Part shown: positions 49,504-58,177 of the stretch, piece after piece
Position numbering within the stretch: position 1 is the stretch's first letter
Layout of the letters: every line of letters starts with the position of its first letter
NCBI GenBank assembly: GCA_900767025.1
Contig: CAAFXS010000019.1
Span: 1 to 59,682, forward strand
Reading direction: 5' to 3'
DNA from: Clostridia bacterium
GTDB lineage: Bacteria; Bacillota; Clostridia; Oscillospirales; Acutalibacteraceae
DNA: 59,682 bases
Program-made: the position numbers and the translations under genes
The notes under the pieces: model-generated
Databases searched by the model: none
Told to the model about the DNA's origin: nothing
Seen by the model: only the letters and a program-made list of their open reading frames with translations

Positions 49504-49519
49504 TGTTTCACGTGAAACT
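49504..49519. promoter_or_regulatory. parS site (TGTTTCACGTGAAACT)
   Basis: The 14-base core GTTTCACGTGAAAC is a perfect palindrome and equals the core of Bacillus subtilis parS apart from the accepted T. It lies in the gap between parA and the noc-like gene, the expected place for ParB loading near the origin. Confidence 0.92.
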
Positions 49520-49530
49520 ATTTATAAAAG

Positions 49531-49561
49531 CAGAAAAAACGAGCTTTCGCCCGTTTTTCCC
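49531..49561 (-). terminator. Terminator after the noc-like gene
   Basis: AAACGAGC and GCCCGTTT pair around TTTC with flanking A and T runs. A second small hairpin (AAAACGG/CCGTTTT, 49589-49605) directly follows the noc-like stop. Confidence 0.7.
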
Positions 49562-49603
49562 GCGTGATGAAAAGAGGAGAATATGTTAAAACGGTTTCCC
49601 GTT

Positions 49604-50401
49604 TTAAGCGGATTTAATGGACTTCTGTGCGTCCTTTGGTATTCTTACCGTGAATTCGATATACTCTTCAGTTTCAGTTTTATTCGATTGTGCCTCTATG
49701 CCGGAGTCCTTCATAGCCTGAATGGCTTTATTAAAGGTGTTTACAAATATTCTTACATCCTTGAACACTCTGTTCATCGTATGTTTTGGCTTAACCTTTG
49801 TGTCAAGCAGGCTTGCTATGTAAGCCTCTGTCTGCTCAACATTCATATGCCTGTCCGTAATCAGCTTAAGGGTTGTCCACATTTGCTTTTCTGTTTCAAG
49901 CTTTAGCAGTGCTCTGGCGTGGCGCTCCGTTAAGCCCTCTTTTTCTATGAAATACCTTACATCAACAGGCAATCGCAGTAATCTGAGTTTATTCGACAGT
50001 GAAGACTGACTTTTGCCAAGCTTTTTAGCAATTTGCTCCTGTGTGAGCCCAAAATGGTTCATCAGCTGACTTATTGCCTGTGCCTCTTCAAAAAAATCCA
50101 AGTCACTGCGTTGTATGTTTTCAAGAATTGAATACACCGCACTGGACTCATAATCGCAGTCGATAATAACACAGGGGACTGTTTGCAGATTTGCAAGTAT
50201 CGATGCACGCAGACGGCGTTCGCCTGCCACCACCTCAAAATAGTCGCTGTTGTTAATCTGTCTGCAAATAAGGGGCTGTAATACTCCGTTTTCTTTAATA
50301 GAGTCTGCAAGAGAGAGCATGTCCTCGCTTTTAAACTGTTTTCTCGGCTGATAAGGATTTGGAAGCAGCTTTTCCGTGGGCACTTGAACAATCTGTTGCA
50401 T
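49604..50401 (-). CDS. noc: Second ParB-family protein (Noc-like)
   Basis: A 265-residue ParB paralogue. It has the CTP-binding N-terminus (PYQPRKQFKSEDMLSLADSI, GERRLRASILANL near residue 60), an HTH (LTQEEIAKKLGKSQSSLSNKL-like, near 125) and a C-terminal domain different from ParB. Position next to rsmG and mnmG is that of noc in Bacillus, which binds NBS sites, recruits DNA to the membrane and stops division over the nucleoid. Absence of the amphipathic N-terminal helix that anchors Noc is likely (protein starts QQIVQVPTEKLLPNPY), so the role is uncertain. An extra ParB is the alternative. Confidence 0.85.
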   Translation of the reverse strand: MQQIVQVPTEKLLPNPYQPRKQFKSEDMLSLADSIKENGVLQPLICRQINNSDYFEVVAGERRLRASILANLQTVPCVIIDCDYESSAVYSILENIQRSDLDFFEEAQAISQLMNHFGLTQEQIAKKLGKSQSSLSNKLRLLRLPVDVRYFIEKEGLTERHARALLKLETEKQMWTTLKLITDRHMNVEQTEAYIASLLDTKVKPKHTMNRVFKDVRIFVNTFNKAIQAMKDSGIEAQSNKTETEEYIEFTVRIPKDAQKSIKSA

Positions 50402-50450
50402 CAGCTCATCTCCTTGTCTATACTATATCATATTGTTTAAAATAAATAAA

Positions 50451-50477
50451 GGATTTCTCATCGTGAGAAATCCTTTT
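50451..50477. terminator. Terminator between rsmG and noc-like gene
   Basis: GGATTTCTCA pairs perfectly with TGAGAAATCC; T-rich runs lie on both sides. Confidence 0.82.
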
Positions 50478-50498
50478 AAAACGACATATATTTATCTG

Positions 50499-51209
50499 TT
50501 AAAGGGGTTTGGTTTCAATTTTTTTGGTCTTTCTGGGATATTTTGTCGGAGTCTGCGAAATCTTTCTTACAATAATAATTGACCTGGGGTCACCGTTAGG
50601 CAAGGTATATTCGGCTGTTTTTGCCACCTCGCCGCCAAGAGTTTTTATTGCGTTTTCTGCCTCGGCTAATTCCTGCAAGCCGTTTGAGCCTTTCATTGAA
50701 ACAAAAAGTCCCTCCGGCTTAACAAGGGGAAGGCAGTATTCCGCAAGCACCCTTAACGGAGCAACCGCCCTTGCCGTAACATAGTCAAAGGCTTCGCGGT
50801 AGTCGGCATTTCTGCCAAGCTCCTCCGCACGACTGTTTACAAGATTTGCTATAAGCCCTGCATTGTTAAGTATGTCCTTTATAAACGAAAGCTTTTTCTT
50901 AACACTGTCAACAAAGGTCACCTCAAGCTGAGGATTTGCAATAAGCAACGGCAAGCCCGGAAAGCCTGCACCGCTGCCCACATCTGCAAGGGTTTGATTA
51001 GGGCTCATTTTAAGAAACTTTAATATGTAAAGTGAATCCACAAAATGCTTTATAACAATATCATCAGGCTCTGTAATGGCGGTAAGATTAACCTTTTCAT
51101 TCCATCGCACAAGCCTTTCGGCATACTGGTCAAACCTGTCAAGCCCGTATTCGTCAAGCTTAACACCGATTTTTTCCAGCTCTTGCTCAAGTAAATTGTA
51201 ATTAATCAT
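50499..51209 (-). CDS. rsmG: 16S rRNA (guanine527-N7)-methyltransferase RsmG
   Basis: A 236-residue SAM-dependent methyltransferase that modifies G527 of 16S rRNA. The SAM loop LADVGSGAGFPGLPLLIA lies near residue 74, and VTARAVAPLRVLAEYCLPL near 145 is the conserved later motif. Loss in other bacteria gives low-level streptomycin resistance. It overlaps mnmG by four bases (ATGA), the standard arrangement of the mnmE-mnmG-rsmG operon. A basic C-terminal tail (RKISQTPTKYPRKTKKIETK) is slightly longer than usual. Confidence 0.97.
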   Translation of the reverse strand: MINYNLLEQELEKIGVKLDEYGLDRFDQYAERLVRWNEKVNLTAITEPDDIVIKHFVDSLYILKFLKMSPNQTLADVGSGAGFPGLPLLIANPQLEVTFVDSVKKKLSFIKDILNNAGLIANLVNSRAEELGRNADYREAFDYVTARAVAPLRVLAEYCLPLVKPEGLFVSMKGSNGLQELAEAENAIKTLGGEVAKTAEYTLPNGDPRSIIIVRKISQTPTKYPRKTKKIETKPL

Positions 51210-53071
51210 AATGTCTCCAAGATAATATTCAAGGCAGCTATGTCCGCAGGATTAACACCGCTTATTCTGCTTGCCTGGCCGAGATTTTCAGGTCTGATAC
51301 GGCTTAGCTTTTCAACCGCCTCAAGCCTTAATCCCTTTAACGATTGATAATCAATATTTTCAGGTATTTTTTTGCACTCAATACGGCGCATTTCCTTAAT
51401 CTGCTGTTCCTGCCGTTTAATATAACCCTCGTACTTAACGGCAATTTCCACCTGTTCAAAAACCTCCGGCGGATAGTCGGGACGGTCATCGTCAATTTCT
51501 GCAAGAGCATCGTAGGTGACCTGAGGTCTTTTGATAAGCTCCAGCATTTTGCATCCGCGCTGAAGGGGAGCAGTGCCGCAGTTAACCATAATTTCCTGCA
51601 GCTTATCGGTTAGAGGAACGGATTTTTCCTTAATTCTGTTAAGCTCTGCCTGAACACAGCTCTCCTTATATAAAAATTTATCATATCTTTCCTGTGAAAT
51701 CAAGCCTATTTTGTAGCCGGTGGGAGTAAGGCGAACATCGGCATTATCCTGCCTGAGCACAAGACGGTACTCGCTTCGGCTGGTCATCATTCTGTAAGGG
51801 TCGGTACATCCCTTTGTTACAAGGTCGTCAATGAGCGTTCCGATATATGAACCGCCGCGGTCGAGAATAAGCGGTTCTTCTCCTTTAATTTTCAGTGCCG
51901 CATTAATACCTGCCACAAGACCCTGTGCCGCCGCCTCCTCATAACCGCTGGAGCCGTTGAATTGACCTGCACCGAAAAGTCCATCAAGGTCGTTAAACTC
52001 AAGAGTTGCCTTTAATGCCGTTGGGTCAACGCAGTCATATTCAATAGCGTAAGCCGTTCTCATAACCTGTGCATTTTCAAGGCCGGGGATAGTGTGAATG
52101 AACGCAAGCTGAACATCCTCGGGCAGTGAAGAAGAAAGGCCCTGCAAATACATCTCCTCGGTATTAAGACCGCAAGGCTCAACAAAAAGCTGATGCCTTT
52201 CCTTGTCGGCAAAGCGAACAATTTTATCCTCAAAGGAGGGGCAGTACCTTGGTCCCTTACCCTCAATTTTGCCTGAATACATCGGACTCCTGTGAAGATT
52301 GTCAAGAATTATCTGCTTTGTTTTTTCGTTTGTATATGTCATATGACAGCACACCTTGTTTTCCGGCGGTGTGTCGGTGTCAAAGCTGAAAGGCACGGTG
52401 TGCTCGTCGCCCTGCTGAATTTCCATTTTTGAAAAATCAATGGACTGCCTGTTAACTCTTGACGGTGTGCCTGTTTTAAATCTCCTTAATGGAATATTTA
52501 ATTTTTTCAAAGCCCTTGAAAGCTCGGTAGCAGGGAACATTCCGTCGGGTCCGCTTTCATAGGAAACATCACCGATATAAACTCTTCCGCCTAAAAAAGT
52601 GCCTGTTGCAATAATCACACATTTTGCGGTGAACAGTGCCTCTAATTTTGTTTTAACCTGCCACAAGCCGTTGTCAAGCTTAACAAGGTCCACAATTTCG
52701 CCCTGACGAATATCAAGATTTTCCTGAAGCTCTAAGGTGTGCTTCATACCTGCGGAGTATTCACGCCTGTCAATCTGTGCTCTTAGCGAATGAACGGCAG
52801 GACCTTTGCCTAAATTCAGCATCCTTGACTGCAGGGAATATTTGTCAGCCGCCTTTCCCATTTCTCCGCCAAGAGCGTCGATTTCACGAACAAGGTGACC
52901 CTTTGATGTTCCGCCGATGGAGGGATTACAGGGCATATTGCCCACCCAGTCAAGATTAATTGTAAACACGGCGGTTTTGCAACCAAGGCGCGCACCGGCA
53001 AGGCACGCCTCAATTCCTGCATGGCCTGCCCCGATAACTATAATATCATAACTGTCTGCAAAATATTCCAT
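51206..53071 (-). CDS. mnmG: tRNA uridine-5-carboxymethylaminomethyl modification enzyme MnmG
   Basis: A 621-residue FAD protein (GidA) that with MnmE makes cmnm5U or nm5U at wobble U34. It has the FAD loop VIGAGHAGIEACLAGARLG near residue 12, NPSIGGTSKGHLVREIDALG near 50, RFKTGTPSRVNRQSIDF near 195, GAGQFNGSSGYEEAAAQG near 370 and a helical C-terminus that binds MnmE. Length is standard. mnmE lies 18 bases upstream. Confidence 0.98.
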   Translation of the reverse strand: MEYFADSYDIIVIGAGHAGIEACLAGARLGCKTAVFTINLDWVGNMPCNPSIGGTSKGHLVREIDALGGEMGKAADKYSLQSRMLNLGKGPAVHSLRAQIDRREYSAGMKHTLELQENLDIRQGEIVDLVKLDNGLWQVKTKLEALFTAKCVIIATGTFLGGRVYIGDVSYESGPDGMFPATELSRALKKLNIPLRRFKTGTPSRVNRQSIDFSKMEIQQGDEHTVPFSFDTDTPPENKVCCHMTYTNEKTKQIILDNLHRSPMYSGKIEGKGPRYCPSFEDKIVRFADKERHQLFVEPCGLNTEEMYLQGLSSSLPEDVQLAFIHTIPGLENAQVMRTAYAIEYDCVDPTALKATLEFNDLDGLFGAGQFNGSSGYEEAAAQGLVAGINAALKIKGEEPLILDRGGSYIGTLIDDLVTKGCTDPYRMMTSRSEYRLVLRQDNADVRLTPTGYKIGLISQERYDKFLYKESCVQAELNRIKEKSVPLTDKLQEIMVNCGTAPLQRGCKMLELIKRPQVTYDALAEIDDDRPDYPPEVFEQVEIAVKYEGYIKRQEQQIKEMRRIECKKIPENIDYQSLKGLRLEAVEKLSRIRPENLGQASRISGVNPADIAALNIILETL

Positions 53072-53089
53072 AATTCACCTTGCTGTATA

Positions 53090-54454
53090 TTACTTTCCTA
53101 CACAGAAATTTGCAAAAATATTATTCACAACCTCCTGCGATGCTTTTTTACCTGTCAGTGTTAAAAGCTCATCAACGGCACTGTCAATCATAACATTAAC
53201 TGCGTCATAGGTTATGCCTGCCCTTGCGGCATCAGCGGCTTCGATAACATTTTCCAAAGCCCTTTCAACACAGAGCTTTTGGCGTTTGTTGGCAAGGATA
53301 GGTTGGGTGGTATCAACTGCGCCGATTTGCAAAACCTCCTTAACCGCCTGCTCAAGCTCATCTGCACCCTGCTGATTTTTGGCAGAGATATAAACTATCT
53401 TGTCAAAGCTCTGTTTTATTTTGTCAATATCTATTTTTAATACCAAATCGTTCTTATTGATAACCGCAACGCAGTTTTTATCCTTACAGCTTTCAATAAG
53501 CATCATATCGTCATGAGTCAGCTCTTCTCCGCCGTCAAAAACCGCTAAAACAAGATTTGCACTGCTAAGCCGTTCCATTGCCTTTTTAATTCCGATAGCC
53601 TCCACAACATCACCGCTTTCGCGGATGCCTGCGGTGTCGCTGAGATGAAGAACAAGACTGCCCAAATGCACGGACTCCTCCACAACATCACGGGTTGTAC
53701 CTTTGATATGAGTGACTATACTTTTTTCCCTGCCTGCAAGCATATTCATAAGACTTGACTTGCCTGCATTGGGCTTGCCCACAATTGCAGTGTCAATACC
53801 CTGGGTCAGCAGTGAGCCGTTTTCGTAATTTTTTAAAAGCAGTTCCAAGGCTTTTGATGCTTTTTCAAGAGCTTCAATCAGATTATCCGACTGTAATTCG
53901 GGGATTTCCTCATCGGGATAATCAACCCACGCCGACATCAGTGCACTGCAGCTGATAAGCTCCTCCAAAACATCGGAGATTTTATTGCTCAAAAAACCCT
54001 GCAGCAAATCGTAGGACGCCTTTGCCGCCTCCTGACCCTCTGCAGAAATTAAAGCCGCAACGCCCTCTGCCTGGGCAAGGTCCATTTTTCCGTTTAAAAA
54101 TGCCCTTTTGGTAAATTCACCTGCCGGGGCAGGCAATGCACCTGCGTTAAAAACAGCCTCAAGTGTTTTTTCAACAATAAACATTCCGCCGTGAACGGAA
54201 AGCTCCACCACATCTTCACCGGTGTAGCTTTTCGGTTTTCTGAAAACAAGTGCAACGGCGTCGTCAAATCGCTGACCGCCTGCATAAACATTACCGTATT
54301 TTGCACGGTAGCCCTTCAGCTGAGAAAGCTTGGTACCGTCAATTGCTCTAAAGACCTTTTGAGCAATTTCAATTGCATTGTCACCGCTGATACGGATAAC
54401 TCCTATTCCTGCAACGCTGTTACCCGTGGCAATTGCCGCAACAGTTTCTGCCAT
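53090..54454 (-). CDS. mnmE: tRNA modification GTPase MnmE
   Basis: A 454-residue GTPase (TrmE). The N-terminal THF-binding domain starts TVAAIATGNSVAGIGVIRISG; the G domain has GKPNAGKSSLMNML near residue 225, the TTRD switch near 255, DTAG near 275 and NKND near 340; the C-terminus is CVGK, where the Cys is catalytic. Works with MnmG. A hairpin separates it from jag upstream. Confidence 0.98.
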   Translation of the reverse strand: MAETVAAIATGNSVAGIGVIRISGDNAIEIAQKVFRAIDGTKLSQLKGYRAKYGNVYAGGQRFDDAVALVFRKPKSYTGEDVVELSVHGGMFIVEKTLEAVFNAGALPAPAGEFTKRAFLNGKMDLAQAEGVAALISAEGQEAAKASYDLLQGFLSNKISDVLEELISCSALMSAWVDYPDEEIPELQSDNLIEALEKASKALELLLKNYENGSLLTQGIDTAIVGKPNAGKSSLMNMLAGREKSIVTHIKGTTRDVVEESVHLGSLVLHLSDTAGIRESGDVVEAIGIKKAMERLSSANLVLAVFDGGEELTHDDMMLIESCKDKNCVAVINKNDLVLKIDIDKIKQSFDKIVYISAKNQQGADELEQAVKEVLQIGAVDTTQPILANKRQKLCVERALENVIEAADAARAGITYDAVNVMIDSAVDELLTLTGKKASQEVVNNIFANFCVGK

Positions 54455-54487
54455 TGACCTGTCTCCTTTCTTTTAATACATATTGCA

Positions 54488-54519
54488 AATGGCGGACAGG
54501 TTTGCCCGTGTCCGCCATT
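54488..54519. terminator. Hairpin between jag and mnmE
   Basis: AATGGCGGACA pairs with TGTCCGCCATT around a ten-base loop. Only a weak T-run follows on the minus strand, so it may attenuate rather than fully stop transcription. Confidence 0.6.
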
Positions 54520-54527
54520 AATATAAA

Positions 54528-55442
54528 TCAGTCCTTGTTTACCTCAATTTTTCCGAATTTAGGTATGTCGGCACGGTCCACTCTTTTTTCACGGTTTGGG
54601 TCAACCGCAGGAGCAGAATTATTATTCCTGCTGCCTCTTTTGGGACCTCTGCTGTAATTTCTTACTCCGCCCTCCGGCTCAATAAGAACTCTTCTGTCGA
54701 TACCTGAGCCAACCGAACGGGACACAGCGCCCTCAACCTCCTGAACTGCAGTATGAATGATTCTTCTTTCATACGGGTTCATTGGCTCAAAGCCGTATCT
54801 TCTGCCTGACCTTACAACATAATTTGCGTTTTTAATTGCAAGGGCCTTGAGAGTTTCCTCTCTCTTTGTGCGGTAATCGCCTACATTAACGGCAACCCTT
54901 GAATACTTTCCGCAGTGATTTTTAACTGCAAGGCTTGCAAGATACTGAAGCGAATCAAGAGTTTCGCCGCGACGACCGATAATAATACCGTAATCGTCAC
55001 AGTCAATATCAACCTCAACGATGCCTTCGTTGATTTTAGCAGTTACCTTTGCGTCCTCAACCTTTAAACCGTCAATGATGGTTTTAATGTATGAGCACAC
55101 ATAATCCAAGTCGATATCACCATCGCCTGCTTTTTCACTGTCTGCTTTTGGCTTTTTAACCTGTGGCTGTTTTTTTGGCTCGGCAGGCTTTTTTTCTGCT
55201 GACGGAGCAGGTTTTTTAGGAGCAGGCTTTTTCTTCGGCTTAGCCTTCTTCTCCTTCTTTCCGTCATCGTAGCTTGCTTTAACCTGTGCGTCACAGCCGC
55301 CGAACAAGCCCAGCACCTTCTTTTTCGGCATAACAACAATTTCAATCTTAACATCTGCTGTCAGCGGAGCGTTAAGACCTGCCTTTGCCGAAAGAGTTGC
55401 CTCTTCGATGGTTTTGCCGGTACCGATAAATTCCTTTATCAT
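54528..55442 (-). CDS. jag: RNA-binding protein Jag/KhpB
   Basis: A 304-residue protein with Jag-N domain (IKEFIGTGKTIEEATLSAKA, KKKVLGLFGG near residue 45), a Lys/Pro/Ala linker (about 70-105), a KH domain with GIIIGRRGETLDSLQYLASL near 157 and an R3H domain with YGFEPMNPYERRIIHTAVQE near 215. A basic Arg/Asn tail follows (NYSRGPKRGSRNNN). It binds RNA with KhpA and affects cell elongation and division in related bacteria. It lies 15 bases downstream of yidC, the conserved order. The C-terminal tail after R3H is longer than in many relatives. Confidence 0.96.
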   Translation of the reverse strand: MIKEFIGTGKTIEEATLSAKAGLNAPLTADVKIEIVVMPKKKVLGLFGGCDAQVKASYDDGKKEKKAKPKKKPAPKKPAPSAEKKPAEPKKQPQVKKPKADSEKAGDGDIDLDYVCSYIKTIIDGLKVEDAKVTAKINEGIVEVDIDCDDYGIIIGRRGETLDSLQYLASLAVKNHCGKYSRVAVNVGDYRTKREETLKALAIKNANYVVRSGRRYGFEPMNPYERRIIHTAVQEVEGAVSRSVGSGIDRRVLIEPEGGVRNYSRGPKRGSRNNNSAPAVDPNREKRVDRADIPKFGKIEVNKD

Positions 55443-55457
55443 ATAATCCTCCGATAA

Positions 55458-56474
55458 TTATTTAATTTTCTTAACATTTTCCTCACGGGAACGGCGTTCG
55501 ATTGTGTTTTCAACCATAAGCCTTGCCTGTGTTTTCCTTGGCGGATACTTTTTGAAAATGAAAAGCTGCTGTAGCATAGCAATAAGGTTTGAAATAATCC
55601 AGTAAAAGCCTACTGCTGCCGTTACCTTAAAGGAAATGTAGAATGAGAAAAACGGCATCATTAACATCATCATTGTCATCTGTCCCATTTGTTGAGCGGC
55701 GGCAGGATTATTTTTCTTCTGAATTATTGTAGATATTACGCTTGAGCCTAATGAGGTTACAAGACAGAGAATGGGTATAATTACAATTATACCGTCTTTC
55801 CAGTGGGGAACCGCAGTCATATCAAGACCGAACAGGGTCATACCGTCACGGTAAACAGCTATGTCTGCGCACATCGCATCAGTGAAAATCTGGGGATATG
55901 CCGACTGAAGTGCCTCTTTGTACGCGTCAAAATTTTCCAGAATATTCAGCTGGTAATACATAATTTTGGCGTCGGGATTGCCTGTTATATACTGATAAAT
56001 CGGCAATATAACATCAAGTATGCCCTGGGAATTCTCCGTAAACGCAGTTGAACCGATTACATAGGAAATGGGATAGTAAATTATACCGATGATACCCATA
56101 AGAAATACCATTTGGAAAAGCATGGGTCCGCAGCCCATCTGCATGGGGTTGTGACCCTCTCTTGAATAAAGGTCCTGCATTTCCTGGTTCAGCTTGTCCC
56201 TATCCTTTGGGTCGGGATACTTTTTCTGTATCTTCTGAATTTTCGGCTGCAGTCTTGTGGTTCTTGCCATGGTTTTTTGCTGTCTGACATTAAGGGGCAG
56301 CAATAAAAGACGGGTTACTACCGTAAAAATTATGATGGCAAGGAAATATTGATTACCGAGAATTTCCAAAAGGAATTTCATACAAAAGCCGAATAACCAA
56401 TAAAGCGGTTTAAAAACAGCCATTCCCGTGGAAACCGCATTAGTGCTTGCTGAAAGTAAAATAAAACTATTCAT
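55458..56474 (-). CDS. yidC: Membrane protein insertase YidC
   Basis: A 338-residue YidC/Oxa1 protein of the Gram-positive type with five main membrane segments. The insertase Arg is in VVTRLLLLPLNVRQ near residue 60; the cytoplasmic hairpin (QPKIQKIQKKYPDPKDRDKL) follows; and the C-terminal part with QMTMMMLMMPFFSFYISF is Met-rich. Inserts membrane proteins alone or with SecYEG. Unusually, no lipobox Cys appears at the start (MNSFILLSASTNA), so it is probably not a lipoprotein. An outer loop of about 90 residues between helices 2 and 3 is larger than in Bacillus SpoIIIJ. Overlaps yidD by four bases. Confidence 0.96.
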   Translation of the reverse strand: MNSFILLSASTNAVSTGMAVFKPLYWLFGFCMKFLLEILGNQYFLAIIIFTVVTRLLLLPLNVRQQKTMARTTRLQPKIQKIQKKYPDPKDRDKLNQEMQDLYSREGHNPMQMGCGPMLFQMVFLMGIIGIIYYPISYVIGSTAFTENSQGILDVILPIYQYITGNPDAKIMYYQLNILENFDAYKEALQSAYPQIFTDAMCADIAVYRDGMTLFGLDMTAVPHWKDGIIVIIPILCLVTSLGSSVISTIIQKKNNPAAAQQMGQMTMMMLMMPFFSFYISFKVTAAVGFYWIISNLIAMLQQLFIFKKYPPRKTQARLMVENTIERRSREENVKKIK

Positions 56475-56722
56475 CTTTTATCCTTTTTGGTTTTTTTAGG
56501 GGGAACAGGGTCCCAGCCACCCTTTGAAAAAGGGTTACACCTTAAAATTCTGTAAGCGGCAAGCAGACTGCCCTTGATAATTCCGTGAATTTCGATAGCT
56601 TCAATTGCGTACTGCGAGCAGGTGGGATTAAACCTGCAGCTGCCATGGGAAAACACAGGACTGATAGTTAGCTGATAAGTCCTGATTAAAAAAATCATTA
56701 CCTTTTTAATGAGCTTATTCAA
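56471..56722 (-). CDS. yidD: Membrane protein insertion efficiency factor YidD
   Basis: An 83-residue protein with an amphipathic N-terminus (KKVMIFLIRTYQLTISPVF), conserved Cys residues in GSCRFNPTCSQYAIEAIEIHG and ILRCNPFSKGGWDPVPPKK. It helps YidC-dependent insertion. Four-base overlaps with rnpA upstream and yidC downstream show strict co-translation. Confidence 0.97.
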   Translation of the reverse strand: MNKLIKKVMIFLIRTYQLTISPVFSHGSCRFNPTCSQYAIEAIEIHGIIKGSLLAAYRILRCNPFSKGGWDPVPPKKTKKDKR

Positions 56723-57051
56723 TCCAATACTCCCAATGAGCGAAGCTGCTTTTCCATTTGGGAAAGCACCTCCTGCATTTTTACCTGACTTGTCCGGCTC
56801 CTTGCCACAAAAACAAAATCATAGCTGCCGTTGAGCCCTTGCTCAAGCTCTGCAAAGGCGGCGCGGATAACTCTCCTTGACCGATTTCTCTCCACGGCGT
56901 TGCCAATCTTTTTTCCGCTGGTAATGCCTACTCTTGTATAACCCAGCCTGTTTTTCATAACATATGTCACAAGGCAGGGGGACGCCAGGCTTTTGCCTCT
57001 GTAATAAAGTCTGCGAAAATCCTTATTTTCCTTTAAGGTGTTGCTTTTCAC
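56719..57051 (-). CDS. rnpA: Ribonuclease P protein component
   Basis: A 110-residue basic protein that assists the RNase P RNA in cutting tRNA 5' leaders. The RNR motif region reads AVERNRSRRVIRAAF near residue 52, after GITSGKKIG. The gene lies 21 bases after rpmH and overlaps yidD by four bases, the order conserved in nearly all bacteria. Confidence 0.97.
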   Translation of the reverse strand: MKSNTLKENKDFRRLYYRGKSLASPCLVTYVMKNRLGYTRVGITSGKKIGNAVERNRSRRVIRAAFAELEQGLNGSYDFVFVARSRTSQVKMQEVLSQMEKQLRSLGVLD

Positions 57052-57072
57052 CTAATCACTCCCAATCGGTAA

Positions 57073-57207
57073 TTAGTAAGAAAGCTTCTTTCTGCCCTTA
57101 GCACGACGGCGGGCAAGTACCTTTCTACCGTTCTTTGTTGCCATTCTCTTTCTGAAGCCGTGCTCCATCTTGGCATGCCTTTTCTTTGGCTGGAAGGTTC
57201 TTTTCAT
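57073..57207 (-). CDS. rpmH: 50S ribosomal protein L34
   Basis: A 44-residue basic protein starting MKRTFQPKKRHAKMEHGFRK, and ending with ARRRAKGRKKLSY, the whole family pattern. It was found by translating the gap, as it is too short for a standard ORF cut-off. It heads the rnpA-yidD-yidC-jag run. Normally dnaA is encoded in the other direction beyond it; here mtnN is found instead. Confidence 0.98.
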   Translation of the reverse strand: MKRTFQPKKRHAKMEHGFRKRMATKNGRKVLARRRAKGRKKLSY

Positions 57208-57333
57208 CTTTTTCACTCCTAACAAAAGACTAAACTCGTCTTAATCTTTTATGTTCTCTGCACGGGTATAGTGCAGGCAAATTCTGTCGAGCCATTTGTC
57301 CGCAAGGGATACAACTCCACATTATCGGTTGAT

Positions 57334-57363
57334 ATTATATATTAAAATAACAAGACTTGTCAA
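57334..57363 (-). promoter_or_regulatory. Promoter of rpmH operon
   Basis: Minus strand: TTGACA (complement of 57358-57363), 18-base spacer, TATAAT (complement of 57334-57339). It gives a leader of about 120 bases containing a CTGCAC/GTGCAG hairpin near 57264-57283. No DnaA-box cluster is visible in 57208-57469. Confidence 0.78.
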
Positions 57364-57380
57364 TAAAAAAATTAATAATC

Positions 57381-57409
57381 TTGTATTTATTACATTTATA
57401 TATTATAAT
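57381..57409 (+). promoter_or_regulatory. Promoter of mtnN
   Basis: TTGTAT (57381-57386), 17-base spacer, consensus TATAAT (57404-57409); divergent from the rpmH promoter. Confidence 0.75.
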
Positions 57410-57469
57410 AGCACTATATGTTGCGTAGGCACCTGCGCACAACAACAAGAGAAATCGGAGGTTTCATCT

Positions 57470-58177
57470 ATGCTGGGTATTATCGGCGCAATGGACGAGG
57501 AAATAAACGCAATAAAAAACAAGATAAAAAACAAAACCGTAACCGAAAAAGCAGGCATTGATTTTGTCTGCGGCGAGCTTGAGGGCGTTATGGTCTGCGC
57601 CGCCAAGTGCTCACCGGGCAAGGTTAACGCCGCACTGTGCACCCAGGCTATGATTGACACCTTTTCACCTGATAAAATTATTAATGTAGGCGTGGGCTGT
57701 TCCCTTTGCAGAGATGTGGTTATAAAAAATATTGTTATCGCCACAGAGGTTTGCCAGTACGATATTGACATCACCGCCTTGGGCGAGCCAAGGGGATTTA
57801 TCAACGGGCTTAACACCGTTAAAATCAAAACCGATGATGAACTCAGCGAAATGCTTGCACGAACAGCCATTAACTGCGGTGAAAAAATACACCGAGGTAC
57901 TGTTGCCAGCGGTGACACCTTTATTGCAGACAGTAATCTTAAATCACTTATACAAAATGAGTTCGGTGCCCTGTGCGGTGAAATGGAGGGCGGAGCCATC
58001 GGCCACACCTGCTATGCCAACGGCGTTCCCTTTGCAGTAATCCGTTCAATCAGCGACGGCGGCGACGAGGAAGCTCAGCTTGACTACCCCATATTCAAAA
58101 AAATTGCTGCGGATATCTCCACAGCAATAATTACCGAATATATTAAATCTCAACAGGAGCAGCTTGCATTATTCTAA
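57470..58177 (+). CDS. mtnN: 5'-methylthioadenosine/S-adenosylhomocysteine nucleosidase
   Basis: A 235-residue nucleosidase that splits methylthioadenosine or S-adenosylhomocysteine into adenine and thioribose forms for methyl-cycle recycling. It has GIIGAMDEEINAIKNK at the start, INVGVGCSLCRDVVIKNI near residue 70, GEMEGGAIGHTCYANGVPF near 172 and the catalytic Asp in IRSISDGGDEEA near 197. GVGC replaces the usual GTAGG. I chose the ATG at 57470 (GGAGG seven bases upstream), since the frame continues upstream through the promoter. The 3' end overlaps the convergent XRE gene by nine bases. Confidence 0.93.
   Translation: MLGIIGAMDEEINAIKNKIKNKTVTEKAGIDFVCGELEGVMVCAAKCSPGKVNAALCTQAMIDTFSPDKIINVGVGCSLCRDVVIKNIVIATEVCQYDIDITALGEPRGFINGLNTVKIKTDDELSEMLARTAINCGEKIHRGTVASGDTFIADSNLKSLIQNEFGALCGEMEGGAIGHTCYANGVPFAVIRSISDGGDEEAQLDYPIFKKIAADISTAIITEYIKSQQEQLALF

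Noticed and set aside
57208..57469. oriC with DnaA boxes beside rpmH
   Set aside because: Expected from synteny, but no convincing TTATNCACA cluster is visible; the region is explained by two divergent promoters and the rpmH leader.
57403..58008. 201-residue open frame on the minus strand opposite mtnN
   Set aside because: It has no ribosome site and is rich in Ser, Ile, Pro and Thr as expected for the complement of a coding gene; the plus strand encodes a clear nucleosidase.
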